A DNA stretch of 36,528 bases from the NCBI GenBank assembly GCA_900551885.1, contig URXS01000009.1, positions 1 to 36,528 of the forward strand. Direction: 5' to 3'. The stretch is from an uncultured Oscillibacter sp. GTDB taxonomy: Bacteria; Bacillota; Clostridia; Oscillospirales; Oscillospiraceae. How positions within the stretch are numbered: position 1 is the first letter of the stretch; every line of letters begins with the position of its first letter. Positions 8,374 to 15,994 of this stretch are shown here, piece by piece. Under the pieces are notes generated by a model. It was not told the DNA's origin, ran no database searches, and saw only the letters and a program-made list of their open reading frames with translations. The position numbers and the translations under genes were made by a program.

Positions 8374-8412
8374 ACAGCGCCCGCCCCGAAATCGGGGCGG
8401 GCGCTGTTCTTA
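8374..8412. terminator. Terminator between the protease and HAD phosphatase genes
   Basis: Strong stem CAGCGCCCGCCCCGA / TCGGGGCGGGCGCTG with a very short loop, followed by TTCTT. Convergent genes lie on both sides, so it probably serves both. Confidence 0.8.
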
Positions 8413-8433
8413 TGTATATTTGCGGCAGACAGA

Positions 8434-9090
8434 TCATTGGGCTGTCAGAAATGCCTCCAGTTCCGCGGCAGTGTGCACCACCGCCACAGCTCCGGCCTGA
8501 GCCAGCTCACCGGGAGCAGCATAACCAAAAAACTCCACACCCACGCAGGCAATACCGCACGCTTTGGCTCCCAGCACATCAAACTTCCGGTCTCCCACCA
8601 TCACAATGGAGGGCTTGTCGGCCTCAGTGAGCCCCAGACGGCGCATGGTCTCCCGAATCACATCTGCCTTGCCCCAGTCCCCCACCGGCGGACTGCCGGT
8701 AATCACCGCCAAAGACGGAGCAAAGCCGAACTTCTGGCAGATGGGTATACACATCTCCTCCGGCTTGGAGGAAGCTAGAGCCAGCACAAAGCCCTGCTCT
8801 TTCAGCCGGGCGCACAGCTCCGGCATCCCCGGTGCAGCGGCGTTTTCGAATTTTCCGATGGGCACATACCGCTCCCGAAACAACTCAATACCCCGAATGG
8901 CTTCCTCCGGCGTATAGCCGCAATACTCCACGAATGAATCCTGAAGGGGCGGGCCGATAAATTTCAGCAGAGTCTCCTCCGACGGTACCGGTCTGCCCAT
9001 CTTTTGGAAGGCGTAACGCAGGCTGTTGAGAATTCCCTCCTTGGAATCTGTCAGAGTGCCATCCAGATCGAAAAAAATGTAATGATACAT
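8434..9090 (-). CDS. HAD-superfamily phosphatase (phosphoglycolate phosphatase-like)
   Basis: HAD-IA hydrolase of about 218 residues. Motif I is FFDLDGTLTDS with the nucleophilic aspartate. The helical cap domain covers roughly residues 15-90. Motif II lies in LALASSKPEE. The lysine motif and the acidic motif IV (IVMVGDRKFDVLGAKACGI) complete the active site. Such proteins dephosphorylate small metabolites such as phosphoglycolate, sugar phosphates or nucleotides; the specificity is not evident. I prefer the ATG at 9090 because GAGGAG lies 8 bases before it; the ATG at 9096 is almost on top of that ribosome site. It is a single gene, convergent with the protease. Confidence 0.87.
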   Translation of the reverse strand: MYHYIFFDLDGTLTDSKEGILNSLRYAFQKMGRPVPSEETLLKFIGPPLQDSFVEYCGYTPEEAIRGIELFRERYVPIGKFENAAAPGMPELCARLKEQGFVLALASSKPEEMCIPICQKFGFAPSLAVITGSPPVGDWGKADVIRETMRRLGLTEADKPSIVMVGDRKFDVLGAKACGIACVGVEFFGYAAPGELAQAGAVAVVHTAAELEAFLTAQ

Positions 9091-9209
9091 ATTCATTTCT
9101 CCTCTTATCTCTCACGGAGAGAATTCTATCATGCCCGGGTGGCTTTCGCAAGGGGGCCGGCGGGGTTTTTCTGTCGGTCTCCGGCGTTCCTTTTTCTCTG
9201 GCATTGGCA

Positions 9210-9255
9210 CAACAAAGTATGCCGGGATGGAGCAGCCCTCTCCATCCCGGCATGA
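9210..9255 (-). terminator. Terminator downstream of the DUF1275 gene
   Basis: A perfect 14-base stem, ATGCCGGGATGGAG / CTCCATCCCGGCAT, with a 7-base loop lies about 110 bases past the DUF1275 stop. On the reverse strand it is followed by ACTTTGTTG, a weak U tract. No gene lies between the two. Confidence 0.6.
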
Positions 9256-9365
9256 TCGCTCTTTTCACACCTGCAGACACATCTCACACCCCCCGGCAGA
9301 TCCTCTGTGGAAAACAGAAGCCAACGCATGGGGAGACTGTATTTTTCCCTGCCAGTCGATTCCGC

Positions 9366-10055
9366 TCACTGTTCCAGGTCCGCCCGCAGCAGGTCCACCA
9401 GCACCCAGGTCAGGGGTAGCAGAGCCACCCAGATGGCCTTCCCCTGAATACGGCGGCACAGCACGGTGGAAAGGACGCCGCCCAGTACAAAGACCGCCAG
9501 CATCCCCAGATGGCACAGACTCCGGCGGACATATTGCCGCTCCCGGGTCCGCAGGGCCATACAGCAGGCAATGCCGGTCTGGCGCAGATGGTTGGTGCAG
9601 AAAGTGGTGGCCATAGGCACTCCCTCGGCCACCCGGAAAGTGTTGTATTGCATGGAGCAGATAAAATTAATGACCACCTGAGAGATTTGGAAGGGCGCCG
9701 TCTCCGGCAGCAGCCCCAGAATCAGTACTGCCACCATCTCCACTCCTACCAGCACCGTCTCCCACTGGGCCGGCAGCCGCCAGCGGTCGGAGGTCCTGGC
9801 GGCTTCTGACAGGAAGGCTCCCAAGAAGTAGGCACTCATGGGAATCAGATAATACAGGGCCTTTCCCCAGTGGGCGTCACCGGCCGCCATGGCGAACAGC
9901 ACGAAGTTGGCGGTTTGGGCATTGCAGAACACGCCACCCCGGATGGTGTAGGTAAAGGCGCCGAAGTAGCCGCCAACAAACATGAGGATGGTGAAGATCC
10001 ACCACCGCTGGCTCTCCGGATAATCCGTCCCATCCCTTTTCTTCAAATGAAGCAT
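9366..10055 (-). CDS. DUF1275 (YoaK-family) membrane protein
   Basis: An integral membrane protein of about 229 residues. The first helix carries the family signature FVGGYFGAFTYTIRGGVF followed by NAQTANFVLFA, typical of DUF1275/YoaK proteins, whose function is unknown. Around six hydrophobic segments are visible, ending with VALLPLTWVLVDLLRADLEQ. The ATG at 10055 (MLHLKKRDG) gives a normal N-terminus close to the first helix, with GAGAGGGAC upstream. A longer reading to 10124 adds a charged, low-complexity stretch and is less likely. It is a monocistronic gene between the HAD phosphatase and the broken rubrerythrin. Confidence 0.82.
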   Translation of the reverse strand: MLHLKKRDGTDYPESQRWWIFTILMFVGGYFGAFTYTIRGGVFCNAQTANFVLFAMAAGDAHWGKALYYLIPMSAYFLGAFLSEAARTSDRWRLPAQWETVLVGVEMVAVLILGLLPETAPFQISQVVINFICSMQYNTFRVAEGVPMATTFCTNHLRQTGIACCMALRTRERQYVRRSLCHLGMLAVFVLGGVLSTVLCRRIQGKAIWVALLPLTWVLVDLLRADLEQ

Positions 10056-10187
10056 CGACAGTCCCTCTCGATCCGCCCCCCGACACCTGGGCGCTGAGCC
10101 GCGAGCGTCGGTCTTTTTCGGCATTTTTCTCCATGATAGTACGGCTTTCCGCCGGATTCAAGGAAAATCTGACTGAGGGCAGCGGCA

Positions 10188-10218
10188 AAAAAGGGGACCA
10201 CTTTCGTGGTCCCCTTCA
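10188..10218 (-). terminator. Terminator of the original host rubrerythrin gene
   Basis: Stem AAGGGGACCAC / GTGGTCCCCTT around a TTTC loop. On the reverse strand it ends in TTTTTTGCC. It sits 25 bases past the stop of the rubrerythrin fragment. Confidence 0.85.
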
Positions 10219-10241
10219 GCATACTGGACTTTGTCCGCTGC

Positions 10242-10515
10242 TTACTTGAAGTAACGCTCCAACAGGCCCTTGAATGCGCGGCCATGACGGGCCTCGTCGC
10301 GAGCCATCTCGTGGACGGTGTCGTGGATGGCGTCCAGGTTCAGCTCCTTGGCCTTCTTGGCCAGGTCGGTCTTGCCCTGGGTAGCGCCGTTCTCGGCGTC
10401 CACACGCATCTCCAGGTTCTTCTTGGTGGAGTCGGTCACGACCTCGCCCAGCAGCTCAGCGAACTTGGCAGCGTGCTCAGCCTCTTCCAGGGCAGCCCGG
10501 CGCCAGTACTCACCG
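10242..10515 (-). pseudogene. Displaced 3' part of the host rubrerythrin gene
   Basis: This stretch encodes the C-terminal about 90 residues of a rubrerythrin ferritin-like domain, from GEYWRRAALEEAEHAAKF to the end GLLERYFK and a TAA stop. It retains its own terminator. No start, rubredoxin domain or first half is present. Homology to the intact rubrerythrin at 22141-22707 stops sharply near 10510, inside the CCAGTAC string also found in the intact gene. The two C-termini differ at about 16 of 90 positions. Most likely this is the original 3' end of the host gene, cut off when the element inserted. The metal ligands E and H of the second half (EEAEH, DEARH) are still present, but the fragment cannot fold alone. 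It is probably not expressed, since promoter and start lie on the far side of the element. Confidence 0.85.
10503..10509. other. Proposed attL core
   Basis: CCAGTAC is the last string shared by the broken and intact rubrerythrin genes; left of it the sequence follows the rubrerythrin frame, right of it homology ends. Immediately around it, arms CCCGGCGCC (10496-10504) and GGCGCCGGG (10538-10546) form an inverted repeat. A hairpin AACGGC-TTC-GCCGTT lies at 10522-10536. The element may therefore begin a few bases either side. Confidence 0.5.
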
Positions 10516-10581
10516 AAGCCAAACGGCTTCGCCGTTCGGCGCCGGGGAACAGGTGAAAATCCCCTATTCACATAAAAAATC

Positions 10582-10644
10582 AGTTGCACATGTGCAACTT
10601 TTCACATGCTGCAATTCCCATAGAGTTGCACCCAAACTTGCACA
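10582..10644. repeat. Left-end integrase arm-type repeats
   Basis: A perfect 18-base palindrome AGTTGCACATGTGCAACT (10582-10599) is followed at 10624-10644 by two GTTGCAC/CTTGCAC units. Counterparts with the same GTTGCAC core lie inside the right end, which is what integrase arm-binding sites look like. Confidence 0.6.
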
Positions 10645-10659
10645 TTGGGAGGCAATCAC

Positions 10660-11871
10660 ATGGGAACTGAAAGCAGCGCAAGCGTATTCCAGCTTGCAAG
10701 CGGAATGTGGGCGTTTCGCTACACCTTCACCAAAAATGGGAAACGGGTATCAAAACAGGTCAGCAAAGATGAAAACGGAAATCCGCTGAAAAGTAGGAGG
10801 GCAGCAACCAGGGCGCGGCAAATTGCCATTGACAATGAATTGAATTCCCGCAAGCCAAAGCCCACGGTGTGGAAAACCGTTCAAGAGGTCTATCAAGAAT
10901 ACTGTGCTAATGGCCGAAGTGACCGGGCATACACCACCAAACGCAAGCAAGACAGTCTTTGGAAAAACCACCTTTGCGCCCGGTTCGGGGAGCGGTACAT
11001 TGATGAAATCAGCGCGGCGGAGGTGGTAGATTACTTGACGGAGTTGTATTGCAGCCGTGGCCTCTCCTATCGCTATGTGGAGGGCTTCTTGAAGATGTTC
11101 TATCTGCTCTTCGGGCAAGCCTACTCCCGGAACTATCTCGACGTGGACAGCTATAACAAGCTCTGCGTCAACAAAGACACGAAAATCCACATGCCAAAAC
11201 TGAAAACGGATGATGATTTGGATATTGTGTCATTCAACCGGGAAGAGCTTGTTGTGCTGGATGATTACTTCCACGGCACCAACGCGGAAACGGCGTACTT
11301 GCTGGGCCGGTATTGCGGTCTGCGTATCAATGAGTGCTACGGTCTGAAATGGTCGAATGTCGATTTGAAAAACGGCACGATTTTGATTGACCGGCAAATG
11401 CAATACCAACAGGGGCGTATCAAGCTGGTGTCCCTCAAAACCCGCAACGCAAAGCGGACAATCCAGATGTGCGACAAATTGAAAGCGTATTTTCAGAACT
11501 TGGCACGGCAGCGGGAACATGACCAGCTCTACCTTGCCGATCTACGGGAACAGAACCAGCGGATTATTGAGGATTTGGACGGAAGCAAAATCCCCTCCAC
11601 TGAACTTGTGAACTGCCTGCCAGACGGGAAAATTCAGACGGTGAACTCCATGAAGTTCCACACGCGGGAGATTAAGGCCAAATACGGGATAATGTTCAAA
11701 TATCACTACCTCCGTCACACATACGGGACTATGATGGCGGAAATGAATACCCCCACGCACCTTCTTTGTTTGCAAATGGGTCACGGCCACATACAAGTTA
11801 CACAGCGGTACTATATCGCGCTGTCCAAAGCGGGGATTGATATTCTGCGGGAAAACCTCAACCGGCTATAA
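10660..11871 (+). CDS. int: Tyrosine site-specific integrase
   Basis: A 403-residue phage/ICE-type integrase that would cut and rejoin DNA at the att sites. The N-terminal about 65 residues resemble an arm-binding domain (VFQLASGMWAFRYTFTKNGK). Residues about 70-175 fit a core-binding SAM-like domain (QEVYQEYCANGRSDRAYTTK). The catalytic domain shows R222 (GRYCGLRINECYGL), H349 and R352 (YHYLRHTYGT), H375 (MGHGHIQVTQ) and tyrosine 384 or 385 (QRYYIAL). The ATG at 10660 is chosen because GGGAGG lies 7 bases before it; a TTG at 10645 is in frame but contains that ribosome site. It lies next to the left att site, with arm-type repeats in its leader, and shares a terminator with the WYL gene. Confidence 0.95.
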   Translation: MGTESSASVFQLASGMWAFRYTFTKNGKRVSKQVSKDENGNPLKSRRAATRARQIAIDNELNSRKPKPTVWKTVQEVYQEYCANGRSDRAYTTKRKQDSLWKNHLCARFGERYIDEISAAEVVDYLTELYCSRGLSYRYVEGFLKMFYLLFGQAYSRNYLDVDSYNKLCVNKDTKIHMPKLKTDDDLDIVSFNREELVVLDDYFHGTNAETAYLLGRYCGLRINECYGLKWSNVDLKNGTILIDRQMQYQQGRIKLVSLKTRNAKRTIQMCDKLKAYFQNLARQREHDQLYLADLREQNQRIIEDLDGSKIPSTELVNCLPDGKIQTVNSMKFHTREIKAKYGIMFKYHYLRHTYGTMMAEMNTPTHLLCLQMGHGHIQVTQRYYIALSKAGIDILRENLNRL

Positions 11872-11883
11872 CCAACAACTTTT

Positions 11884-11927
11884 GAAAAGAACGGGGCCAG
11901 AAGTGACAACTTCCGGCCCCGTTTCTT
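11884..11927. terminator. Terminator shared by integrase and WYL regulator
   Basis: Stem AACGGGGCC-A-GAAGT / ACTTC-C-GGCCCCGTT with flanking A and T runs. The two genes converge here. Confidence 0.8.
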
Positions 11928-12961
11928 CAACTTTCATCATCTTGGTATCTTGTTTCAATATCTTCCAGAAACTTTTTCATACTCTCCACCACATCGGGAG
12001 GATTTATAATCGCTGCTCTTTTACGGAAACCGCAAACCCACGCAAAAAACTGGTCACTGACTTCCACATCGGCGGTTACTACAAAATGTTTTTCATCATC
12101 CTTCCTGTAAAATACATCGGAGCTTGTTCCAAAGCGTTCAATCGCCGTATCTAATAACTGACTGATAAAGCGGATACTGACACGCTTTTGCTTCCCGCCA
12201 AACATGGAGAACACGCGGCGGGTATAGCTCTCCATATCCAGCCCGGCAAACACCTTTGCGCCTTCTCGCGGTTCATCAATGGCCTTTACTTCCTTCATGC
12301 GGTCAACGCGGTATCTCCGTATCTCCTGGTATCTATCATCAAAAGCCAGCAGATAATAGTTGCCTTCATTTATCAGCAGCTTATAGGGACTGACTTTATA
12401 GGTAGCCCCTTTGCGGCGCTCCACCTGTTCGCCTTTATTTTGAAGTGTATATTTCAAATATTTGAAAGTGATTTTTTGCGGTGTGTGGGGCTTTCCGTCC
12501 TGCTTGGTAGCCATAGCCGCATAGATAATGCCAACAGTCAGCAAAATGTTGTTGCGGGTCGTTTTCACGCGGTCACAAAGGAACACTTCTTTTTGCAGCT
12601 CTTCCGCCTGGTAGATACTGCAAAACTCGCTGATAGTCTTTACAAGCTCCTTGGCCTTGGACGCGGATATAAATTTGGCGGCGTGGACACACTCAGCCAG
12701 CAGCCGCAAATCGTCAAATTCAAACTGGCGGGACAGCAGCCGATATTTGCCCCCCTGTCCCCCGTCTATGTCCATCCCGTACACATCGCGCAGGGCAGCT
12801 ATATCCCGGTAGATGGCGCGGCGCTCCACTTCAATGCCGCACTCTTCCCGCAGATAGTCCACAATGTCCCCGGCGGTAATCGGGTGGTTCTCGTCCGAAT
12901 TTTCCAGAAAGTATTTCGCCACAAAAAGCGTTTTTACTTTCTGCTTCTCTGCTCTTGCCAT
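11927..12961 (-). CDS. WYL-domain transcriptional regulator
   Basis: A 344-residue protein with an N-terminal winged helix (about residues 8-75: AGDIVDYLREECGIEVERRA followed by IYRDIAALRDVYGM). A central segment and a WYL domain at about 190-265 follow (YKVSPYKLLINEGNYYLLAF, RRYRVDRMKEV). The C-terminal extension FAWVCGFRKRAAIINPPDVV is typical of WYL proteins. Such regulators sense nucleic acid or nucleotide ligands and are common in mobile elements and defence loci. The start at 12961 has GCGAGG 8 bases upstream. It probably controls element genes, but its operator is unknown; the 18-base palindromes scattered through the element are candidates. Confidence 0.9.
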   Translation of the reverse strand: MARAEKQKVKTLFVAKYFLENSDENHPITAGDIVDYLREECGIEVERRAIYRDIAALRDVYGMDIDGGQGGKYRLLSRQFEFDDLRLLAECVHAAKFISASKAKELVKTISEFCSIYQAEELQKEVFLCDRVKTTRNNILLTVGIIYAAMATKQDGKPHTPQKITFKYLKYTLQNKGEQVERRKGATYKVSPYKLLINEGNYYLLAFDDRYQEIRRYRVDRMKEVKAIDEPREGAKVFAGLDMESYTRRVFSMFGGKQKRVSIRFISQLLDTAIERFGTSSDVFYRKDDEKHFVVTADVEVSDQFFAWVCGFRKRAAIINPPDVVESMKKFLEDIETRYQDDES

Positions 12962-13035
12962 GTGTGCCGCCTCGCTTTCCCGGTCTTTATATCTAGTGTA
13001 CCATAAAATCAGGGAAAAGGCAGCAGCGAAGTTAT

Positions 13036-13063
13036 AGGGGGCCGCTCATAGTGAGCGGCCCTG
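13036..13063 (-). terminator. Hairpin downstream of the short recombinase
   Basis: Perfect stem GGGCCGCTCA / TGAGCGGCCC with a 3-base loop, 7 bases after the stop of the recombinase. It has no clear U tract, so it is a moderate terminator candidate. Confidence 0.5.
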
Positions 13064-13067
13064 CCTG

Positions 13068-13631
13068 TCAAATAAGCTGTGCGTGGTTCTGTATTGCTGT
13101 TTCTATCCGCTGTGGCTCAATGCCGATATAGCGCTGTGTCACGGCGGCGGAGCTGTGTTGTAGTAGCCTCTGCACCAGGGCAATATCGTAGCCGTTCGCC
13201 TTGTATATCTCGGTGGCGTACCACTTGCGGAAGCTGTGTGTACTGATACCCTCAAAGCCCAGGTAGTCGCACACGATATGGAGCTGTTTCTGTATGGCTC
13301 GCTCGGTGATGGGAAAAATCAGATCTTCACGGCGGATATTGTGGCGCAAGCAATAGTTCTCTATGTACTGCTGGATAACAAGCGGAACTGTGAACACGCG
13401 GCGCTTGCCTGTTTTCTGCTCGGTGATTTCCAGACGGTATCTGTCACCATCCCGGACAATATCACAAGGCCGCAGCTTCAATATATCGCTGATACGCAAG
13501 CCTAAATTCCCTTCCAGCACAAGGGCGGTGGCTATGCGCTCGTTGGGGCGGCAACCGCTGAACCCCTCGCGCATGGTCTGGATTATCTCTTTATATTGCT
13601 CGGTGGTGAGCGCCTTTGTCTTTTTGTTCAT
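13068..13631 (-). CDS. Short tyrosine recombinase (catalytic domain only)
   Basis: A 187-residue tyrosine recombinase with all catalytic residues visible: R46 in GNLGLRISDILKL, H132 and R135 in THSFRKWYATE, H159 in LLQHSSAAVTQ, and Y168 in QRYIGIE. It lacks a separate arm-binding domain and is about half the size of the integrase at 10660. It could act as a second recombinase for inversion, resolution or excision control. The start at ATG 13631 is set by GGAGG five bases before; ATGs further upstream at 13649 and 13643 have no such signal. An inverted repeat GTTCGTAT / ATACGAAC lies in its upstream region at 13727-13752. Confidence 0.88.
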   Translation of the reverse strand: MNKKTKALTTEQYKEIIQTMREGFSGCRPNERIATALVLEGNLGLRISDILKLRPCDIVRDGDRYRLEITEQKTGKRRVFTVPLVIQQYIENYCLRHNIRREDLIFPITERAIQKQLHIVCDYLGFEGISTHSFRKWYATEIYKANGYDIALVQRLLQHSSAAVTQRYIGIEPQRIETAIQNHAQLI

Positions 13632-13726
13632 GGTGGCCTCCATCGTCAAAAGTTCGTTTTTTCAAGCGGGAAAGTTCGCATATTATGGGCGGCGGCGGAA
13701 AAGTCCCGTGATTGCTCGGTTTTGGT

Positions 13727-13752
13727 GTTCGTATTTGTGGGATTATACGAAC
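13727..13752. promoter_or_regulatory. Inverted repeat upstream of the short recombinase
   Basis: GTTCGTAT and ATACGAAC are separated by 10 bases, in the 160-base gap between the SprT-like gene and the recombinase. AAAGTTCG strings nearby (13670s) partly repeat the half-site. Its role as an operator is inferred only from position. Confidence 0.35.
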
Positions 13753-13792
13753 TTTGGGGAATTGGGTGGGGATTGCTCCCCACCCTTCCCTG

Positions 13793-14443
13793 TCACCCTG
13801 CAAGCACCATCGGCTCGCTGCAATCTAAACAGGCTATGTGTACTTCCTTTGTGGCCCGGACAGAATTTCCGCAACAAGGGCAGATATATTTCCGTGTGCT
13901 GGACGTGCGCGGCGGCGGTGGTGTGGTGCCTGTTCCGCTGTGCGTCCCTGTCCCGGTGATATGGAACCCGGCAAACTCGTTGCGGCTTATGAGAATGTCG
14001 GTCAAACCGTTCTCCAATATGAAGTCCAGCAGCTCGTCAGAGGGGCTTGTGTGGCTCCACCCGTATTTGTCGCTATGCTCCACGATTAAACCGTGGGCCT
14101 CGGCGGCGGCTTTGAAACGGCGATTATGGTAGGTGTTGCCCCGGCTGCAATCTTGTATGCCGTTCTCGTAGTTGTAATAATGTACCATTTCGTGAAGCAG
14201 GGTCGCGGCTACTTCCTCGATGGGCCGGGCCAGCGTCCCGGCTCCTATATTGATTTCGTGGGTGCCGCCCAGCTTGGAAACCCAGGTATCTTCCCGCAGG
14301 GAGAAATGGCCGTAGGCGCGGGGCGTGGATTGAATGGTGATCGTCGGCCTTGAAAGTGCATTTTCAAAAAATTCGGCGTTCAGCAGATCGAAAACTTTGT
14401 TCAGATACCCGGCCACGCGGTTATAGCTTGTCAGTTCTTTCAT
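13793..14443 (-). CDS. SprT-like zinc metalloprotease with C-terminal zinc ribbon
   Basis: A 216-residue protein related to SprT/Spartan metalloproteases. The zinc-protease motif is HEMVHYYN (H84, E85, H88). A third ligand is likely H106 in NTYHNRRFKAAAE. The C-terminus carries a zinc-ribbon pair, CPCC and CLDC, as in SprT and eukaryotic Spartan, which degrade DNA-protein crosslinks. Between them is a flexible Thr/Gly/Pro linker near residues 160-175. The start is ATG 14443 with AGGAGAG upstream; a longer reading to 14560 has no ribosome site. In this element it may remove proteins bound to DNA during replication or recombination, which is an inference. One of the element-wide 18-base palindromes lies in its coding region at 14350-14367. 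Confidence 0.85.
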   Translation of the reverse strand: MKELTSYNRVAGYLNKVFDLLNAEFFENALSRPTITIQSTPRAYGHFSLREDTWVSKLGGTHEINIGAGTLARPIEEVAATLLHEMVHYYNYENGIQDCSRGNTYHNRRFKAAAEAHGLIVEHSDKYGWSHTSPSDELLDFILENGLTDILISRNEFAGFHITGTGTHSGTGTTPPPPRTSSTRKYICPCCGNSVRATKEVHIACLDCSEPMVLAG

Positions 14444-14571
14444 GTCTTTTTCTCTCCTATTCTTGATTTTGGGGAGAGGGCAAGCTATAATGGTCTTGCC
14501 CTCTCCGTTGCGGTTTGGGTAAAGCTCTTTGTCCTCTGCTTTGGTCGGCGTGTGGGACAAGGGGCTTTTCT

Positions 14572-14850
14572 TTAGGCGCTGATGGAGAAGCGGCGGCTGG
14601 CGCTCTGCTTGGTGTACTCCTTATACAGTTCGCCGTGGGCCTTTTTGAAGGCCGTAGTATCAAACCGATTGGAGAGAACCGAAGTCCAGCGGACGATGTA
14701 CTTTCCAGCAGTCATTTCCTCGGTGTCGCGCTCCATCATTTCGGCCTTGATGCTGTCCCGGATGGCCTCTGCCTCTGCTTTGGCTTCCTCGATAACGGCT
14801 TCCCACTCATTCAGGGCCTCAATTTTGGCAACCAGTTCGTTCTTGCTCAT
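14572..14850 (-). CDS. Small helical protein of unknown function
   Basis: A 92-residue protein starting MSKNELVAKIEALNEWE, with a long amphipathic helix rich in Glu, Ala and Lys (EEAKAEAEAIRDSIKAEM), probably a coiled coil. A short beta-like segment (AGKYIVRWTSVLSNRFD) and a basic tail follow. The layout resembles small phage accessory proteins, but I do not recognise the family. AGGAG lies 7 bases before the ATG at 14850; the ATG at 14856 is too close to it. The gene lies 128 bases upstream of the SprT-like gene on the same strand, and its promoter TTACAC-16-TATAAT (about 14894-14921) overlaps the TGTGTAATT operator region. Confidence 0.7.
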   Translation of the reverse strand: MSKNELVAKIEALNEWEAVIEEAKAEAEAIRDSIKAEMMERDTEEMTAGKYIVRWTSVLSNRFDTTAFKKAHGELYKEYTKQSASRRFSISA

Positions 14851-14893
14851 GTCCATTCTCCTTTGTTTTTTATTTGGGGTGTTCCCCTTAACT

Positions 14894-15005
14894 GATTATA
14901 GTTTACATCATTTTCTGTGTAATTTCAATTCGCAAATTACACAATTATCAGTGTAATTATTCGTACAACTTTTACATTGATTTCTGTGTAATTCTGTGTT
15001 AGAAT
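14894..15005. promoter_or_regulatory. Divergent promoters with TGTGTAATT operator array
   Basis: A perfect inverted repeat TGTGTAATTT / AAATTACACA (14916-14925 and 14934-14943) is followed by further half-sites at 14950-14959 and 14985-14993. A plus-strand promoter TTGATT-17-TAGAAT (14977-15005) reads into the XRE gene. A minus-strand TATAAT with TTACAC 16 bases upstream (about 14894-14921) reads into the small helical gene. The repeats overlap both, so the adjacent XRE protein is a likely self-regulating repressor. Confidence 0.65.
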
Positions 15006-15058
15006 AAGGACAATGGAAGAGAGGCGCAATTTTTGGAGCGCCCCGGAGGGAGGCCGAA

Positions 15059-15280
15059 ATGCCAATTACTTACAAGCAGGATATTCTGGCAGCATTGAAG
15101 GAAGCCGGGTACAATACTAATCGGCTCCGCAAGGAAAAACTATTGTCAGAAGGTGTAATTCAAGCGCTGAGGGAAGATAAATACATCTCCTTGCAAAATG
15201 TTTCCAAAATCTGCGAACTTCTCAACTGTCAGCCCGGCGATTTATTGGAGTACGTCAGAGAGGCCCCGGGTGATAGGTAA
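15059..15280 (+). CDS. XRE/Cro-type helix-turn-helix protein
   Basis: A 73-residue DNA-binding protein of the small Cro/C1 type. The helix-turn-helix spans about residues 17-60: NTNRLRKEKLLSEGVIQALR, then ISLQNVSKICELLNCQPGDL, ending in the family-typical LLEYV. No ligand or cleavage domain is present. It reads divergently from the small helical gene across the TGTGTAATT operator array, fitting an autoregulated repressor that sets the expression state of the element. The ribosome site GGAGGGAGG lies just upstream of ATG 15059. A 43-codon gene follows 134 bases downstream. Confidence 0.88.
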   Translation: MPITYKQDILAALKEAGYNTNRLRKEKLLSEGVIQALREDKYISLQNVSKICELLNCQPGDLLEYVREAPGDR

Positions 15281-15355
15281 TTTATGGGAATTACGAAAGG
15301 CCACTAATGCGGATAACGATAGTACGAAAATCCAGCGCAACGCAAAAAACAGGAA

Positions 15356-15383
15356 GCGCGTCGTGACCTTCGCCACGACGCGC
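15356..15383. repeat. Hairpin GCGCGTCGTG / CACGACGCGC before the 43-codon gene
   Basis: Perfect 10-base stem with an 8-base loop, 32 bases upstream of the ATG at 15415. It has no U tract, so it is more likely an RNA structure in the leader or a protein-binding site than a terminator. Confidence 0.5.
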
Positions 15384-15414
15384 CCGGTTCAAGCGATACT
15401 TGGGAGGTACCGCC

Positions 15415-15546
15415 ATGTTTGGAGATACGGATTTGCCCCTTGCCCTTATCATGGAAGAAATACTCGGCTGGGAAAAGAAGCCCGGCGAAAAAGATGAAGA
15501 AGAGAAGGAAAACACACAACTTTCATCAACTTCTAAAAAGTCTTGA
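15415..15546 (+). CDS. Small 43-residue protein, unknown function
   Basis: A short reading frame with a very good ribosome site (GGGAGG, then TACCGCC, then ATG). The product begins MFGDTDLPLALIMEEILGWE, a hydrophobic-acidic helix. A Lys/Glu-rich stretch (KKPGEKDEEEKENT) and a Ser/Thr/Lys tail follow. It ends with TGA and lies in the same direction as the XRE gene. The 12-base-stem hairpin at 15557-15596 follows it directly. Strong start signals, sensible position and a following terminator support it as real; the function is unknown. Confidence 0.6.
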   Translation: MFGDTDLPLALIMEEILGWEKKPGEKDEEEKENTQLSSTSKKS

Positions 15547-15554
15547 ACACAAAA

Positions 15555-15600
15555 AGAGAAGTCGGAGAGAAGATTTTACATCTTTCTCCGACTTCTTGAT
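15555..15600. terminator. Hairpin terminator between the 43-codon gene and the amber-interrupted gene
   Basis: A 12-base perfect stem AGAAGTCGGAGA / TCTCCGACTTCT extends inward with AAGAT / ATCTT. It lies 10 bases after the TGA of the small gene and 35 bases from the stop of the opposing gene. Confidence 0.65.
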
Positions 15601-15634
15601 TTAACGATACATCTTTGTCAGATCAGCGCAGCTC

Positions 15635-15967
15635 TCATTTGAAATAAAGGCGAACTGTCTTATCTATTTTTTCTTTCACGGCCTTATCAAGCTCTTGTTC
15701 GGCTTTGACCTGTATCTCCTTAGCGCTGCTGTCTATCACGCTTTGGGCCAGGGCGTTCACCAAATCGCGGCGCTGCATGAGATAGTCATAGAACCTTTGG
15801 CGGCGGCTCTGTTCGTCCTGCCAGCCCTCCTTTGCCCTCTTGTAATTCTCTAAAGCAGTTGGAGCGGAACCGCTCTGTGCAGCAAGGACGCTTTCAATCC
15901 AGTGAGTACGGTTGGCCTTATCTTGGCGCTCGAAATCCTACAAAATTTGAAGTAATTCTTTGAACAT
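15635..15967 (-). pseudogene. Small helical protein gene interrupted by an in-frame amber codon (codon 10)
   Basis: An excellent start signal (GGAGGAACACAACA, ATG 15967) opens MFKELLQIL and is then stopped by TAG at 15938-15940. The same frame continues for 100 more codons to a TGA at 15635. That continuation has clear coding character: DFERQDKANRTHWIESVLAA, then YKRAKEGWQDEQSRRQRFYD, ending KEKIDKTVRLYFK. No ATG, GTG or TTG follows the TAG closely enough for simple reinitiation; the next is an ATG about 55 codons later. It is either a single-base nonsense mutant (CAG to TAG) or a gene read through at amber. The full product would be about 110 residues, helical and probably coiled coil. The family is unknown. 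Confidence 0.7.
15860..15870 (+). repeat. TGGAGCGGAAC repeat, copy 1
   Basis: First of four exact copies of this 11-mer, all in plus orientation (others at 16434, 18668 and 18748). This copy lies within the amber-interrupted gene. Confidence 0.6.
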
Positions 15968-15994
15968 TGTTGTGTTCCTCCTTCATTGATTTTT

